Positions 42,366 to 54,131 of a stretch of 64,000 nucleotides of DNA are shown here, one piece after another. The notes beneath the pieces were generated by a model that saw nothing but the letters and a program-made list of their open reading frames with translations, made no database searches and was not told where the DNA came from. The stretch is from the NCBI GenBank assembly GCA_010093485.1, contig MU001505.1, forward strand, positions 399,375-463,374, read 5' to 3'. The stretch comes from Karstenula rhodostoma CBS 690.94 (Eukaryota > Ascomycota > Dothideomycetes > Pleosporales > Didymosphaeriaceae). The position numbers and the translations under genes were made by a program. Each line of letters opens with the position of its first letter. Within the stretch, counting starts at the first letter, position 1.

Positions 42366-43418
42366 CTATACCTCCTCTGATTTTGACTCATCCCTGTACT
42401 CTACAGAATCGTGTGAGCTGGAGTGGCGGCCGCTCGACCCGCCAAGGAGGGGCTTGAGACCGGGGAGCGCGACGACGATGATGGAGAGCGCCATTTCGAG
42501 CATACTGAGAGGATCTGTGGAAAGGCCTTGTCAGCTGGTGTCCTCAATGGAAAGCTGTTTTGCCACATCGATAACTTACAAACAAGGTTCTCCTGGCCAG
42601 TGCCCACTTTGAGAGTGACAAAGCGCACGATGCTGGAGGCGATGGTGAGACCTCCAAAGAAAAAGGTGAGGGTAACGCCCTTGGAAGACCTGAGAGTGCC
42701 CTGAGAAAGCAAGATCAAGGGAATGGCGTAGACCACGAGGTAGCATGCCAGATTGAGGGTGAAGTTCAGGATAAATGGCTCAGGTGCGTAGAAAACAGAG
42801 CATGCATCCTCTTCCTGGGACCATTGCACTGAAACGGGTGTGCCGCAGAAGAAGGTATCGTCGAAAAGGATCGTCAGATAGCAAATGACGACAAAGCCAG
42901 TAAAGCCCCAAAGCATCTTTCGCATCGCCGGCCTGGCGTGGAAGTCGAAGAACGCCCAGTAGAATGCCAGCATACTGAGCTTAGGGAAGCCCATTCCGAA
43001 GTCATAGAAGTAGTTGGACGCGAACGAGATCTACAAAGTGCGGTTGTAAGTTATATGTCGCTTGATAATGTTTCGAGACATCTCAATCTGAAAAAGTACG
43101 GAAGGGCAGATCTTACCTTAGAGAGCTTGACTGAGGTTTCATATTCGTCCAGCACACCCATCTGGTAGGTGAGAGTGTCGCATATAATCAGAGCCAAAGC
43201 ATCGATTGCGGAGGCAATTAACAGCCAATCTGCCCAGTTCAGCTTCTCACGGAGCCGGATCAGACGCGTGTAGATGCGCGCGGCGACAAAAGCGTAGGCG
43301 AGGATCAATAGGATCCATTCCGAGATCTAATACAATGTATTGTTAGGGGTGAACTTGTCGCTACAGTACGCATGAAGTTGCTTACCATGCAGTCCTTGCC
43401 GTCAATGAAGTAAGCCAT
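42366..43418 (-). CDS. fungal rhodopsin-like integral membrane protein, 280 aa
   Basis: Four exons (43418-43386, 43326-43117, 43030-42580, 42514-42366) join to 280 aa. Short first exon MAYFIDGKDCM, then helices at ISEWILLILAYAFVAARIYT and LNWADWLLIASAIDALALII, the FASNYFYDFGMGFPKLSMLA helix, and others up to SMLEMALSIIVVALPGLKPL. The order, the Asp/Trp-rich loops and the C-F-C-G...EDAC cysteine pair fit the large fungal 'rhodopsin domain' family (formerly within DUF families; Cys-paired 7-TM). These are not retinal opsins: no Lys-retinal motif is seen. They may be receptor-like. A paralogue lies 1.2 kb away on the same strand. Confidence 0.85.
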
Positions 43419-44606
43419 CTTGACCACACGGTTGGTTTGCGTAGAAAAGGACGGAAGAATGGAAAACAAAGATTGAGAACGGAACTACGATGGCTTGCTT
43501 TTAGCCGGAGTGCGGCTGTACGACCGTATTGTAGGGACACTCAGTCTTTACATGCCCTGGACGATACCATGCTCAACCAAGAGCAGTCATACGAGCCCGG
43601 GAACACCCAACCGACCCTGCATGGAACAGGGCTAATTTAAACGCACAATGAAAATATTTCCACGGGAACTCCTCCCTCATTCGAACGCTTGCATGGACAA
43701 TATGCTGCATGAACTATACCGTAATGGGTGTTTTATCTTGCGACACGCGCGGGGGCAGTTCACAGGAATGTGTTGTGTTCCAATGAGACCTTTGCTTGCT
43801 CGTTTAGGCGGGTGAGCCACACTGCTGGACCATCTGTAATACGTGCGGTAATTACCATTAACTTGGCAGGTGTCTTACGCCCCTCGCGTTTGAATATCGT
43901 CCCAGCTCTGCAACGCGATAGTAAGGATATAAATTAATGAAGAACTACCCGTCAATCCTCGGTGGTTGCTCTCGGTCGGTGCATATCAAGATAGCCAGAT
44001 ATTCGAGGAGCGTAGGATACGAGGACCCTATGCCCAGAGCGCCAATGCTTATCATTGTGTTGGAAAGGATGATTCAACAGGATCACTCCGCGGAGCACTA
44101 AGCGCGGGACGGACGGGTCGCTTACCTTGCGCCTAATCTCAGTTGCGCTGTGCAGTGGGACCACATCGGTACTAACACTGATCCTGCCGTGCGGCGTAGC
44201 GGGATGAGCGGCCCTCAGTAACCGAATGCGCTTGGATTGGGTGAGCGTTCCTTGACCTGTCACTACCCTGGGCTTTCGTGCTTTTGGAAGAAGCCTACCT
44301 CTTCGTTCAGACACCGCACGTGCATGGTATGTGCGCTCTTCGACAAAGGAACAATTTTTTATTTTACATCACGCTCTGATTAGATTACCACGAGTATCTA
44401 GAATCAAGCGAACTCTCCTCACAACGACCAAACTTTTGAGTACGTGGTGCTTCGCAAATCCTCCCCAGCTCATTGTCTGCCTGATGCTACACATTAAGTC
44501 TTGCGATCTGGAGGACCTGCCCCAGATCCATCCAGGGCCATAGGAGGTGCTTCCGATTTAGAACCTCGAGGCCAGGTCAGGTTGATGCTGTACGTCTCCT
44601 GAACCG
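43419..44606. other. spacer between two rhodopsin-like paralogues
   Basis: Presumably the promoter of the left gene and the 3' flank of the right one. No gene, tRNA or repeat recognised. Confidence 0.5.
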
Positions 44607-45874
44607 TCATGGATTCCTTGCCTTCGAAAAATCGGGCTCATCCAGCGAGTTCGAGAACTGCACGCTGACCTGTTTCGTCTCATAGATGACATCTTTTCTT
44701 GTTATTGTATTGAGCTCCACCTCGCTTCCTGAGTCGTCCAATATGTCGTCCGTCTGCGGTTTCCTTCTTCCTGCAGTTCCGAAAGTCACTATCGGTGTTT
44801 GAACTCCGTATCCTGTTCGTGAACTCGAGGAGCCGTATGTCTTCCTGGAAGAAAATAGGGAACCGCGGCGGAGGAAAGATCTCATCGATGGCAGTGCTAC
44901 TATCATGATGGAAACGGACATTTCGGCCATGGAAAGTACAACTGCACAAGCGTCAATGCTGTTCTCCACACATACGTTACTTGGTATGTTGACTCACAAA
45001 CATTCGTCCAAGCGTGTATCACCTCTATGGTTGCAAACCGCACAATGCTCACAGACACAGTAATAACACCGAGCCCAAATGTTACTACGAGACCCCAGAT
45101 CTGGCGCCGATTAAGCTGTAGTTTGTGGAGAAGTGGGAAGGGAAGCGTAAAAACTGTAATCGCTTCAGTGTGGCTCGCAACTCAATAACTGGGAGACTCA
45201 CTCAATAAGTCTGAAAAGACATTGAGTGCCCAATCCGTCCGAAATACCTCTTTCGAGCTAAAAGTATTGCATGCCTCTTCGTCGGCGGACCAATTCAAAG
45301 ACACTTGACTGCCACACCAGAATGTGTCCAGGAGGCAAGTCGTCACCATAGCTGCTCCTACGAAGGCGCTCACTATGTAAAGGGCTTTCCGCAACCAGGG
45401 CATGGTAGGTGGAATCAGTCTGTAGTATAGTGCTACTATCGCTAACTTGGGGATATAAATTCCAGTGTCGTAGAAATAGTTCCCGGCGAACTGGACCTGA
45501 AGTACCAGCCGTCAGCATGCTTTTGCCCTTTCTTGGAGATCATAGTATATCGTACTTTCTTGAGCTTGATCAGGTCGGCCTCTGAGGGCTCAGAGTCAGA
45601 CATGCCACCCAATTGGTAGGTCATAGTATCGGTTATGAAGAGTGCAAGCATATTGAAGATCGATGCGATCAAAAAGCTGTCACTTGGGGTCGGATATATA
45701 CGTTGTAAAGCGCGTGGGACAAGACGTCCAGAAGCTATTACTATAGCCAAAGCCATCAGGGTGGCTTCAATGGGCTTTGCGGTCAAATGTCAGCACCAAA
45801 CCCTGGAGCGACGACCTGCGTCTCATGGATAGGATACATACAATAACGGCCTCCGGCGCTGCACCTTGTGCCAT
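44607..45874 (-). CDS. fungal rhodopsin-like integral membrane protein, 345 aa
   Basis: Five exons (45874-45842, 45774-45556, 45496-45202, 45153-44998, 44941-44607) join to 345 aa. As in the neighbour, the first exon is 33 nt (MAQGAAPEAVI), and introns interrupt the same places: before the first helix, before V-Q-F-A-G-N-Y-F-Y-D, and before L-S-M-A-E-M. This gene has one extra intron, in the middle of the neighbour's third exon. Cys-containing loops (LLDTFWCGSQVSLNWSADEE) match. The C-terminal tail is longer, with Ser/Arg and acidic stretches. It is a membrane protein of unknown ligand. The duplicate pair probably arose by tandem duplication. Confidence 0.85.
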
Positions 45875-47166
45875 GGCTGAGAGTCAGTTGTGAACAAAAT
45901 GGTCGGTGCAGTACCTGATCGCCGACGATGAAATTCCAAACCAAGTATGAGAATGAAACGAGTAGGGAAAGCTTCAGTGATGATCTCCTAGTACCTGGCA
46001 AGCCTTCGTACGGCGGGCGAAACCACTTCAAGGTATAGCAGACTAGGGGAGGGGCACGTATGGCGAGGCAAGATTCGTTCATTTGGATGATGTGACACTA
46101 TCGGTTTGGATGCATCGCCAGCCCGCTCTGGCGGGTAAACCCTGTGTCGTATTTGCTTGCCACCAACACGATACATGCAGGTACCCAATCTCGGCGAGTT
46201 TTGCTATCGGCCGAACTCCCTTCGACAGCGTATCGTTAACCGAGACCCAAGTTGCTGTGTTTTAGCCTAGTGACGAGCTAGATTTCTGACTGGAGATCCA
46301 GATACGGTTTAATATACATGAAAGTGGCGTTATGTAGAAGAAGCGCATGATTTCAAACCCTTGCACGCCCACGCCGCACCGCATACATGTCGGGATCCGG
46401 GAGCCGAGAAAGACTATCGGAAAGCGCATACAACATGCCATAATAAGATTATTTCCACGCGCGAACCATGGCTCCGGCACCTCAACAACCATCCCTCGTC
46501 ATATCACATCATCTCCCATAGCGTAGCCTAATCGCGCGCCAAGAAGCCCGGAAGAACATACAAGAGACAGAGACTGATGTCCGGCCTGTTACCTGCCGGA
46601 TGAGGCAATTTTCGCGCCGTCAGCACAAACTCGATGTCTGCCGTGCACGCCGGTCGGCTGCCCAAGGGTCACGTAATAGACACTTACTTGATCGCTCTAT
46701 GCTTTCGCGTCGTAAGTCATTACGTATGGTTCGCACGGGCATATCCTTCTGTTATAAGGTCAGTTCCAGTGCGCTCCGCTGCGAGCGAAAGGGACGAGTG
46801 CATACCCGTCACAACGATGAGCTGCCAAACGGGTCGTGTTCTTCGTTAAGAAGGTCGCAGGATCGCAATGCCTTCCTTCGAACTTCTGTCCCGTGCGACA
46901 CCTGCAAGGAGTCCAATGAAGCCGAAAATTAATGCAGGATTGCATTACATCAGACGTCGCAGGATTTAGGCACAGCTTACGGTCCTTCTAGGCCCAGTCT
47001 AACAAAACCACCGCACTGTCTGTGCATGCGGTTTTCACCCCACACTAGAGGCACACGTCCCTCGTATCAAGACAGTGGGCAGCCACAAGACAACCAGCCA
47101 TCAAAACGTCGGCAGCACGCGTAAAGTAGTGCGAAAAAAACACCAGTGGCTCTGATCAATGCAGGC
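45875..47166. other. stretch without a supported gene
   Basis: Upstream of the rhodopsin-like gene and downstream of the next minus-strand gene. No exon chain or repeat family recognised. Confidence 0.5.
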
Positions 47167-47925
47167 CTACTCAATAATACCAATCTCGCAACTCCCCCCG
47201 CCTTCTTCAACTTCAAATACCAATTGCGCCCTGTTCTCACCGAAAACCCATCCCTTCTTCTCGAGCTTTCCGATGTCCGATTCTTCTCCGCCCCAACGCC
47301 CTATTGTTTTTTTCGTGGACGGGTGAAGTTTTTTATTTTTCAACTCATCCTCCAAGCCACCCCAACGCCACCACGTTGCCCCCACGTACCCATCGCTTAA
47401 GTGCGCTTTGTACCGTTCCCCCACCAGCAGATCATCGACATTCCTCCCATCAGCGTACGCGAACAACCGCTCCGAAGTCAAGGTATGTTTGACTACGACC
47501 TCGTCTCCAGTATCCTGAGCTGGAATGGTAAGAAATGCGGCATCTGGCCTGTCGCGGAGGTCAAGAGCGTTGCCATTGTCCTGACGTGCACGGTGTATCT
47601 TGAAATATCCAAAGGAAATGCGCTTTAAACCAGCTTCCGTGGCGCAAGTCAGACCCCCACCAAGCATTCCGAGAGCCAGGTTGTCCATGTGTCCATCCTC
47701 TGGCCGGTGACTGTCGTCGAAGATCGTGCCCTGGGTGGATATGGTGATTGGGCGCGTTGGCTGCTTGGACGAATTACAGCGGATATAGATGTGGAATTCG
47801 AGGATTGGCTCTGAGCTGGAAGTTCTGAGTGAAGAGAGTGAGACGGTGGGACTAGCAGTGGTTAGGCGGACGGTTAGTGTTGCTTGCACGTCTTGTGGTG
47901 CGCATATCTTTTTGATTAGAACCAT
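47167..47925 (-). CDS. hypothetical protein, 252 aa
   Basis: An intronless frame. The Met at 47925 (MVLIKKICAPQDVQATLTVR) is preferred; the frame is open to 48012. The first half looks like an immunoglobulin-like beta sandwich: alternating strands such as ATLTVRLTTASPTVSLSSLR, EFHIYIRCNSS, RPITISTQGTIFD. The second half has ISFGYFKIHRARQDNGNALD, LTSERLFAYADGRNVDDLLV and a Trp-rich YVGATWWRWGG segment. There is no signal peptide or membrane helix. I believe it belongs to a family of fungal unknowns, but I cannot name it. Confidence 0.6.
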   Translation of the reverse strand: MVLIKKICAPQDVQATLTVRLTTASPTVSLSSLRTSSSEPILEFHIYIRCNSSKQPTRPITISTQGTIFDDSHRPEDGHMDNLALGMLGGGLTCATEAGLKRISFGYFKIHRARQDNGNALDLRDRPDAAFLTIPAQDTGDEVVVKHTLTSERLFAYADGRNVDDLLVGERYKAHLSDGYVGATWWRWGGLEDELKNKKLHPSTKKTIGRWGGEESDIGKLEKKGWVFGENRAQLVFEVEEGGGSCEIGIIE

Positions 47926-48075
47926 CGCATATGCAAAGAAGTAGCCGATGTGCCTAGAAGGCGCCCTGCGGACGTTCAATGACTGAACAGGTGTCGCTCT
48001 TGCATTAGGCAACCACTCGTGACGTCACTATGCTTGGTATCCAGAAGGACTAGCACCACAGGTACAGTGGTGAGC

Positions 48076-48299
48076 TACTGTGGTTGCAGCCCTAAGTAGT
48101 GGCAGTGGGGACTTCTTGGCCCGAATGCAAAGGCATTCTATTAGAGATCTATCTATACTTAAAAGAGCTTAAGCTAATCTAAAAAGGCTAGATATCTTCC
48201 TCTTATAGTATATATTATTATATTAAGGAGATTTCCTAATACTATAGAATCCCTGCTCTGGAGGACCTACTGCCACTACTTATGGCTGCAACCACAGTA
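48076..48299. mobile_element. MITE-like element with 31-bp terminal inverted repeats
   Basis: The left end (48076-48106), starting TACTGTGGTTGCAGCC, is repeated in reverse complement at 48269-48299 with one mismatch in 31. The 162-bp centre is A/T-rich and has no coding capacity. Similarity continues weakly for some bases outside the 31 bp, so true termini may lie up to 12 bp further out. Target-site duplication not resolved. The size and structure are those of a non-autonomous DNA transposon. Confidence 0.8.
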
Positions 48300-49067
48300 C
48301 CCTACTAAACCATTTGGTGATAGGTTGTGTGAGCTTGGTGTGTTACGTTTCTCTCATTTTTTGATTTAATGAGGCATCCTGGTAAGACTCTGCGACCTCT
48401 TCCTTTCTTCAAAACTTCTGTACGACATCGACCAGATCAGTGACGAATATGAATGTCTGCCTTCACGAAGCACACGCACGGAGAGCAAATACCTGATGGA
48501 GTCGGAAGCTTCTCAAAATCGATGCCTTCACTTAGCTCAAGGTGCCTAGACAAGAGTCATTACAGTAGTGTTGTTTCGTGCAAGCGTACGTGTTCATTGA
48601 TTACGTAGATTTGTATGCAGAGATAGTATCGCATCATGCGGTGAAAACGCTTTCGAATCCTGTGGTTATGCGTGTTACCTAATATCATGCTGGATTCTCG
48701 AAGGAAATATGTGCAAAAAATATTATGCACCATCTATAGTCTTATGTAGCATTTTTATTCGCTTCAAGACCGCTTTATTTCACGAGTGACCCTCTATGCC
48801 AATGTTGAGTGGATGGACACATACATTAGACGGATGTAATCATGCACAGCATGTTACAACACAAACATTATCTGTCGCACTTGACGGACACGCCAGATCA
48901 CCTGATAAAATCTTGGCTAGATGACTTACCTTAGAATTACATTCTCTCCTAATCGCTAGATACTGCTACTATCTCTAGGAAATACATCGCAGCTACGTAC
49001 AAAGAAGCATCGCATTCGCACACACTACTACCGCCGCAGACACCACAGTGACACGACCGGTATCCTT
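48300..49067. other. stretch without a supported gene
   Basis: A/T-richer than average. Presumably the promoter of the HET gene on its right. No exon chain recognised. Confidence 0.5.
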
Positions 49068-51239
49068 ATGAACACTGCAAGTTCTGTTAGCACAAAAACG
49101 CAAGATCTAAAACCTTTCATCTACCAACCATTGCTTGCGACATGCGAAATTCGTATTCTTGTGCTACACCCTGCCGGCTCTTTTGACAATCCATTAGAAG
49201 CGCATCTCCAGAGTCGGTCATTACCTCAAAACTATGGAGAGATAGTAAACCTCAAAGAGTTCCCCGGGCCGTATGAGGCTATTAATTATGTCTGGGGCGC
49301 TGCAGATCGAACTTTTGACCTGATATGCGAGGGCCGATTGCTCAAAGTGACTCGCAGTGTGGACACAGTGCTACGTCATCTCAGAAAAGAACGACAAAGT
49401 CGAAGACTATGGATAGATGCCTCCGATCGCCAAGCCCTGAGACGCCAAGCCCTACACAACAACCCCAGTTCGAATCCCACTCTGATCTTTACCTTTTTTT
49501 TATAATCTTTTTTTAAATATACTTATTTTTAAGCTATTAGCTAGGGGAAGCACCTTTTTGTCAATATTTTTGTCTACACACTCGATAACTCGATCTTTTT
49601 GTTATTATTTCCCTCCTGATGGATAGATGCAGTATGTAACAATCAAGATGATATGGTGGGGAAAGGCCCACAAATTACCCCCATGGATCGCATCTATGGA
49701 AGAGCAGTGGAAGTTCATGCATGGCTGGGAGAAGCTACTCCAGAGGACGACATCCCGAGTCTCTTTTCTTGCATCGTCAACTTGGTCTGTTTAGGTAATC
49801 ATGTCAACAAAATGAATGAAGAATGGGAGAATGATCCGTTCGAAGAAGAGGAATACACAGAGGCAGAGACTTGGGATGGAAGTGAGCTCGCGAAACAGTT
49901 CAGTGGTATCGATAGCCACGATTCGAATACGAAGAATGATGGGAAAGAAGAGAATGCATTGCCTGGACTCGAAGAAAAGAGTTCGTCACAACCAGTCGGT
50001 CTTATGAGGATGATACGTCCGTACATCCATCTTTTTCATCGAATGTTGTCTCGTCCATGGTTCCGGCAGCGCTGGATACTCCAGGAGATTGTACTAGCGC
50101 AGAAAATTACAGTCAGATGTAGCTCAAATGAGCTATCCTGGGTATGGTTGGAAAAGGGACTGAAGTTGTATCAACGCATTACACCATATCTCCCAAACAT
50201 TGATTCCGACATGCAGCAAGAGTCGCTCAAAATCCTAGACATCACGGTTGATTTGACCAAAAAGGACTTTTCCATACTGGAGCTCTTATGGAAATGCCAC
50301 GCCAGTGCGTGCAAAGAGCCTCATGATAGGACTGTAGCCCTGCTCGCTATGGTGCAGAAGATAGTTCCTCTATATGGCGTCAGACCTCCCCACAAGGCTG
50401 AGGTTCTTAGCACAAAACTTGCACCGAGCTATTCCGATTCCTGGGTCAAATCTTATGCCAGTATTGCAAGGGTGTATATGGAACAAGGCCATGTTCTTGA
50501 AATAGTAAGACATCTCTACGCATTTGGTTCACTTTGTGAGCAGGATCCCATCTGGCCTCCTTGGGTTCCAAGCTGGAATATGGAGCGGTCCATCCACAAT
50601 CAGATCACAGGCAAGGTATCTGGAAATTCTGATATGTACGAAGCAGCACCCTTGACTTCACCGGAATGGCATCGACTGTTGTGGGTTGGCCCAGCCCACG
50701 AGGAACCAATGCTTCTTTATAGGCCAATTCGGTCGGTCGCAAAGGACGGCGAGAAATGTCATCTAAAAAACATGAGCACTTTCCAGGACATCTATTCGCT
50801 ATGCTCACGTGCATCAGCCACTTCTTTCAAATCAAATCATCCGAATTTACAACTGTCCCGAGCACACCAGTTAGGAAAGATCACGTTGGACATTGCTTGC
50901 ACATCGGACACGTCAATATCCAATACCATCCGTAGCTGGGATCAAGGAAATCCATTTCAAGACCTTAATGTCGTAGCTCAGGACATTTCCAACGAGGCGA
51001 ATCGGCGAGAGAATCAAAGCTTCGAGATTGGAGATATGCCAGTCGCAGGTAACGAGCTTAGGCGAGGACAGCTATCTGCAGCTCTTGAACACTTTCGATT
51101 GTTGCTTTTCGAAAGGGAAGGGCTTGGAAACCATGTAATGCCTTGCATCGTACCGGCAGAAGGCCACCCAGAGGTCCTGCATATCCGCAACTTCCGTAAA
51201 GAAAATTCAAACCAGACGCACATTGGAAGGAAGGAATGA
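49068..51239 (+). pseudogene. HET-domain gene interrupted by a SINE-like insertion
   Basis: Coding parts 49068-49420 and 49631-51239 would make an uninterrupted 653-aa protein (1962 nt) if the 210 bp between them were absent. The insertion splits the HET domain between L-W-I-D and the rest of the A-V-C-N-N-Q-D-D motif. Other HET marks are YEAINYVWGAADRTFDLICE, then MDRIYGRAVEVHAWLGEATP and, later, MLSRPWFRQRWILQEIVLAQ. The rest of the frame carries no stop, so loss is recent, or limited to this insertion allele. The family mediates non-self recognition and cell death after hyphal fusion. The insert brings stops in the continuing frame (first at 49503) and has no splice sites at its edges. Confidence 0.85.
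49421..49618 (+). mobile_element. SINE-like retroelement insertion, 12-bp target-site duplication
   Basis: 198 bp bounded by ATGGATAGATGC at 49409-49420 and 49619-49630. Near its left end is a B-box-like GTTCGAATCC (49468-49477) followed by CACTCTGATC, as in a tRNA T arm, but the 5' half of that stem no longer pairs and no A box is present. CGCCAAGCCCT is repeated twice at the left. The right two thirds are T/A-rich. Size, a tRNA-related head, an A/T-rich body and a target duplication of this length fit a (5'-truncated) SINE. Confidence 0.7.
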
Positions 51240-51385
51240 ATGGACTTCCGACGGTAGGAATAAGGAATAGGACTTTGGATATTCGAACTAATAAGAGTTT
51301 AGATCGCAAAATGAATGTACTTCTGATGGTAGGAATAAGGAGCAGGACTTCGGATGTTCAGACTGGTAGGTTAGATCACGAGGTA
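51236..51385 (+). repeat. tandem duplication, 75-bp period
   Basis: The unit starting ATGAATG(G/T)ACTTC and running through GGTAGGAATAAGGA to GGAT.TTC occurs at 51236 and 51311. The first copy overlaps the stop of the HET gene. Confidence 0.75.
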
Positions 51386-51581
51386 GCCTAGTAGTACTTT
51401 AAATATGTTGAGTTGAGAGGATGAAGAGCGAATTCGATGGCGAGGGTAGACTTGTCGAGCAAAAGAAAAAACGAGAGCGTGAATAGACTTGACACGTCAA
51501 TTCAACTTGAAGGTAGGAGCGTGACCGTACTTGACAATCACTTCATATTGAATACAACATCCCCATTGAGAAAGGCACCTA

Positions 51582-53914
51582 TCACACAAAATCAAACACA
51601 TCACCCTTGTCCATCACCATCTTCCCCACCCTCTTCGCGCCCACCACCCTCTCCAACTCCAGCCTCTCCCACTTCGAAAAGACAACGCGCACATTCGCCT
51701 CGCTCTTCGATATCTCCCCACGCTCAACCGTCTTCCCCACGAACCCGACGATCTCCTCGTAGAACTTCGGGTTCTCAGGCACGCCGTAGAACACGACTCG
51801 CTTCACGCCGCGGATGGTGTACCTATGGAAGTGGTGCGCGCGCCCCGTGTAAAGCAGCAGCGAATGCCGCCCGCTCATAAAGTGCGACCGCGCGCGCCGC
51901 ACGTCCGTGGTGTCCGTGTACTCTGATATCGACGCGTACGAAATGTCGATGTCGACCAGGGCGTTGCGCACGCGGACGAAGTCGAGGTACGACGGGATGA
52001 AGAGCAGGACGCCGATGCCGCCTTCCGGGGGTTTCGGCGTTTTCAGTACCTTGGGGAGGACGCTGGAGGTGAAGTACTTGAAGCGGGCGTCGGGGTCGGT
52101 GATGTACGAGGGGGAGTCGAAACGCGAGAAGGTCTGCTTGATGCCGTAGGGGAGCGTTTCGATGATGCCAGCGTCGTACGAGGGCGTGTATTTGAGGCGG
52201 CCCGCAAAGTTGCGCATGTGCTTGTTGTAGAGGGTGTTTATCTTTGGGGCGAGGTACGCGGAGAGGACGACGGTCTGGCGAATGTGCGGCGCGTGGCCAT
52301 CGAGGTACCAGGAGCGCACGCGGGAAAAGTCGCAGCCGTGGGTTTCCTTGGGCTGGAGGTTGAGGTGCTGGAATACGAATTCGGCGTGTTCCCAGTTTTG
52401 CATAAGGGTGGCGTCGGCTTGCTCCATGATGACCATCTCGATGGAAGAGAGGAAGTCGTAGTCTTTTTTCTTCTTCTCGTTGGATTCGATGGCGCGGCGC
52501 AGACCGAGCGTGGACGCGAAGATGATGTCTGAGGCGTAGAACTTGGAGAAGTACTTCATTGTCTTGCGGGTCAGCTTCACGCCTATGCGGAACTCGTTCT
52601 CGTCGTTGCCTTCGAAGAGCTCTCGGAAGTCTTCGGGCTTGTCGTCTGAGAAGATGTGGTCGCTTGCGGAGAAGTTTTCGATGAAGCGCTTCTTGTTTTC
52701 TTGTTGCTCGAACTGGTGGAGCTTGGTGAGGGAGTCAAGCACGCGGACGCATGCTTCCTTGGTCTCGAGTAGGAATAATACCTTCGGACGTGTGAAGCCT
52801 TGGTCGCGGTACTCTGCATCGTCGTTGTCTGACGCCGCCAACTTGGAGTTGTTCTTCAATATGCGATCCCTGGTCTTCAGAATGTGATTCAGCGCATGCA
52901 GACAGCACATGTCGCGTATTCTCCCAGCGTTTTGCACTGTCCTTGCGCCAAAAAGAACATCCTGGTAGTCGAAAAGGGAAGGCGCAATGGCTTGCTCGAC
53001 AGCGTTGAAGTTTCCTAGAGCGCTCTCTGCGTTGGCCACGAGTCGCCCCTTGAGTCGTAAATCTCGGACGCTCTTTACTTTTCGTCTTGTTGCCGTCTCT
53101 TCTGTCGCGCCCGGTATCTGCAATGAACCTTTGCCTCCATCTTTAGTATCCAGCTTCTTCGTGGTCCATTGATTTGCTGATATGGCCTTTGTGCGCATCG
53201 CTAACTCGGCATTATCCGGTCGATCAAAATGAACGTCGAAAGAATCGACTTCGCCACCCTCCGTGTCTTGTTCATCATCCGAATCCTCTTCGGGTGGCCC
53301 AGATTCCACGTCCGATTCGTCCGATTCCGCCTCTTCGAGCTTGTCGAAGCCCACGACGGAGCCGGCATCAATAGGGACCTCGGACTCCTGGTGGTGCTTC
53401 GTTTCTTTATCTTCCTTTGTAACAAATGCGTTTGGTTCTGCAGGGTCCTTGGCCAAGCTTATGCTATGATCGAGCTTCCTTCGTTTCCTCTGTGGTTCTT
53501 CTTGGCGTGTTTTCACGTTCTTCGCGACGAAGGAGGCCATTAGGGAGTGGTAGGCATTCGATACGGGTTGCGCTTCTTCCTCTTCTTCGCTGGAGGAAGC
53601 CTCGCTGTATTCGGGCTCGCTTTCGGATTCAGAACTGGGGACTTGCTCGTTTCTGTGGCAATCAGTAGAGCTCTCATTTCTAGTACGTTCCGTTCTTACC
53701 CATCTGCAACTGGATCATGCACTCTTGCAGCGACAAAGTCGTTTCTCTTTCCGCCTCTTGCGCCGCCTCGCCCACCTCTTCCACCACGTCCGCCTCTCGA
53801 ACCGCCCCGGTCGCCTCTCGAACCGCCGCGGCCGCCTCTTGAACCGCCCCGACCGCCTCTGAAACCACCGCGGCTCTGACCGCGCATTCCACCTCTTCCA
53901 CGGAAGGGCGCCAT
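51582..53914 (-). CDS. UTP25: U3 snoRNP-associated protein Utp25 (DIEXF family)
   Basis: Exons 53914-53700 and 53652-51582, across a 47-bp GTAAGA...CCACAG intron, encode 761 aa. Residues 1-58 are an RGG-rich box, followed by VHDPVADG and, after the splice, acidic runs (SSESESEPEYSEASSSEEEE, then a second around residues 170-200). The C-terminal two thirds carry the family core: LFDYQDVLFGARTVQNAGRI, LLFIPSYLDFVRVRNALVDI, LLLYTGRAHHFHRYTIRGVK and VVFYGVPENPKFYEEIVGF. Utp25 is a helicase-like SSU processome component needed for 18S rRNA maturation; it lacks catalytic helicase motifs. The first exon is included because the splice is exact and it yields the basic N-terminus usual for the family. 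Confidence 0.93.
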
Positions 53915-54131
53915 ATTCTGGATATACTTGGAGTTGTTATGGTTCAGATTTGCAGCTGTCCAGGAAATAATTCACAGCGGCCCGTGCGCAGGCGAGCGCC
54001 CACCGAAATCTTGGCCCTAGAACAAATTGTTCGCAGCCCCGCCAAACCTTCGCTTCGACACCCCACGGCCACACTCAGCACCGCTACAAGACTCCTCCCG
54101 CGCCCCGACCGCCCGCATCGCTGCCACCAAC
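53915..54131. promoter_or_regulatory. divergent promoter, UTP25 / eIF3f
   Basis: 217 bp between start codons of a ribosome-biogenesis gene and a translation-initiation gene. Shared control is plausible from the layout alone; no site is recognised with confidence. Confidence 0.5.

Noticed and set aside
42366..45874. Retinal-binding opsins
   Set aside because: The helices belong to the fungal rhodopsin-like unknown family with Cys-paired loops; no retinal Lys motif was seen in the last helix.
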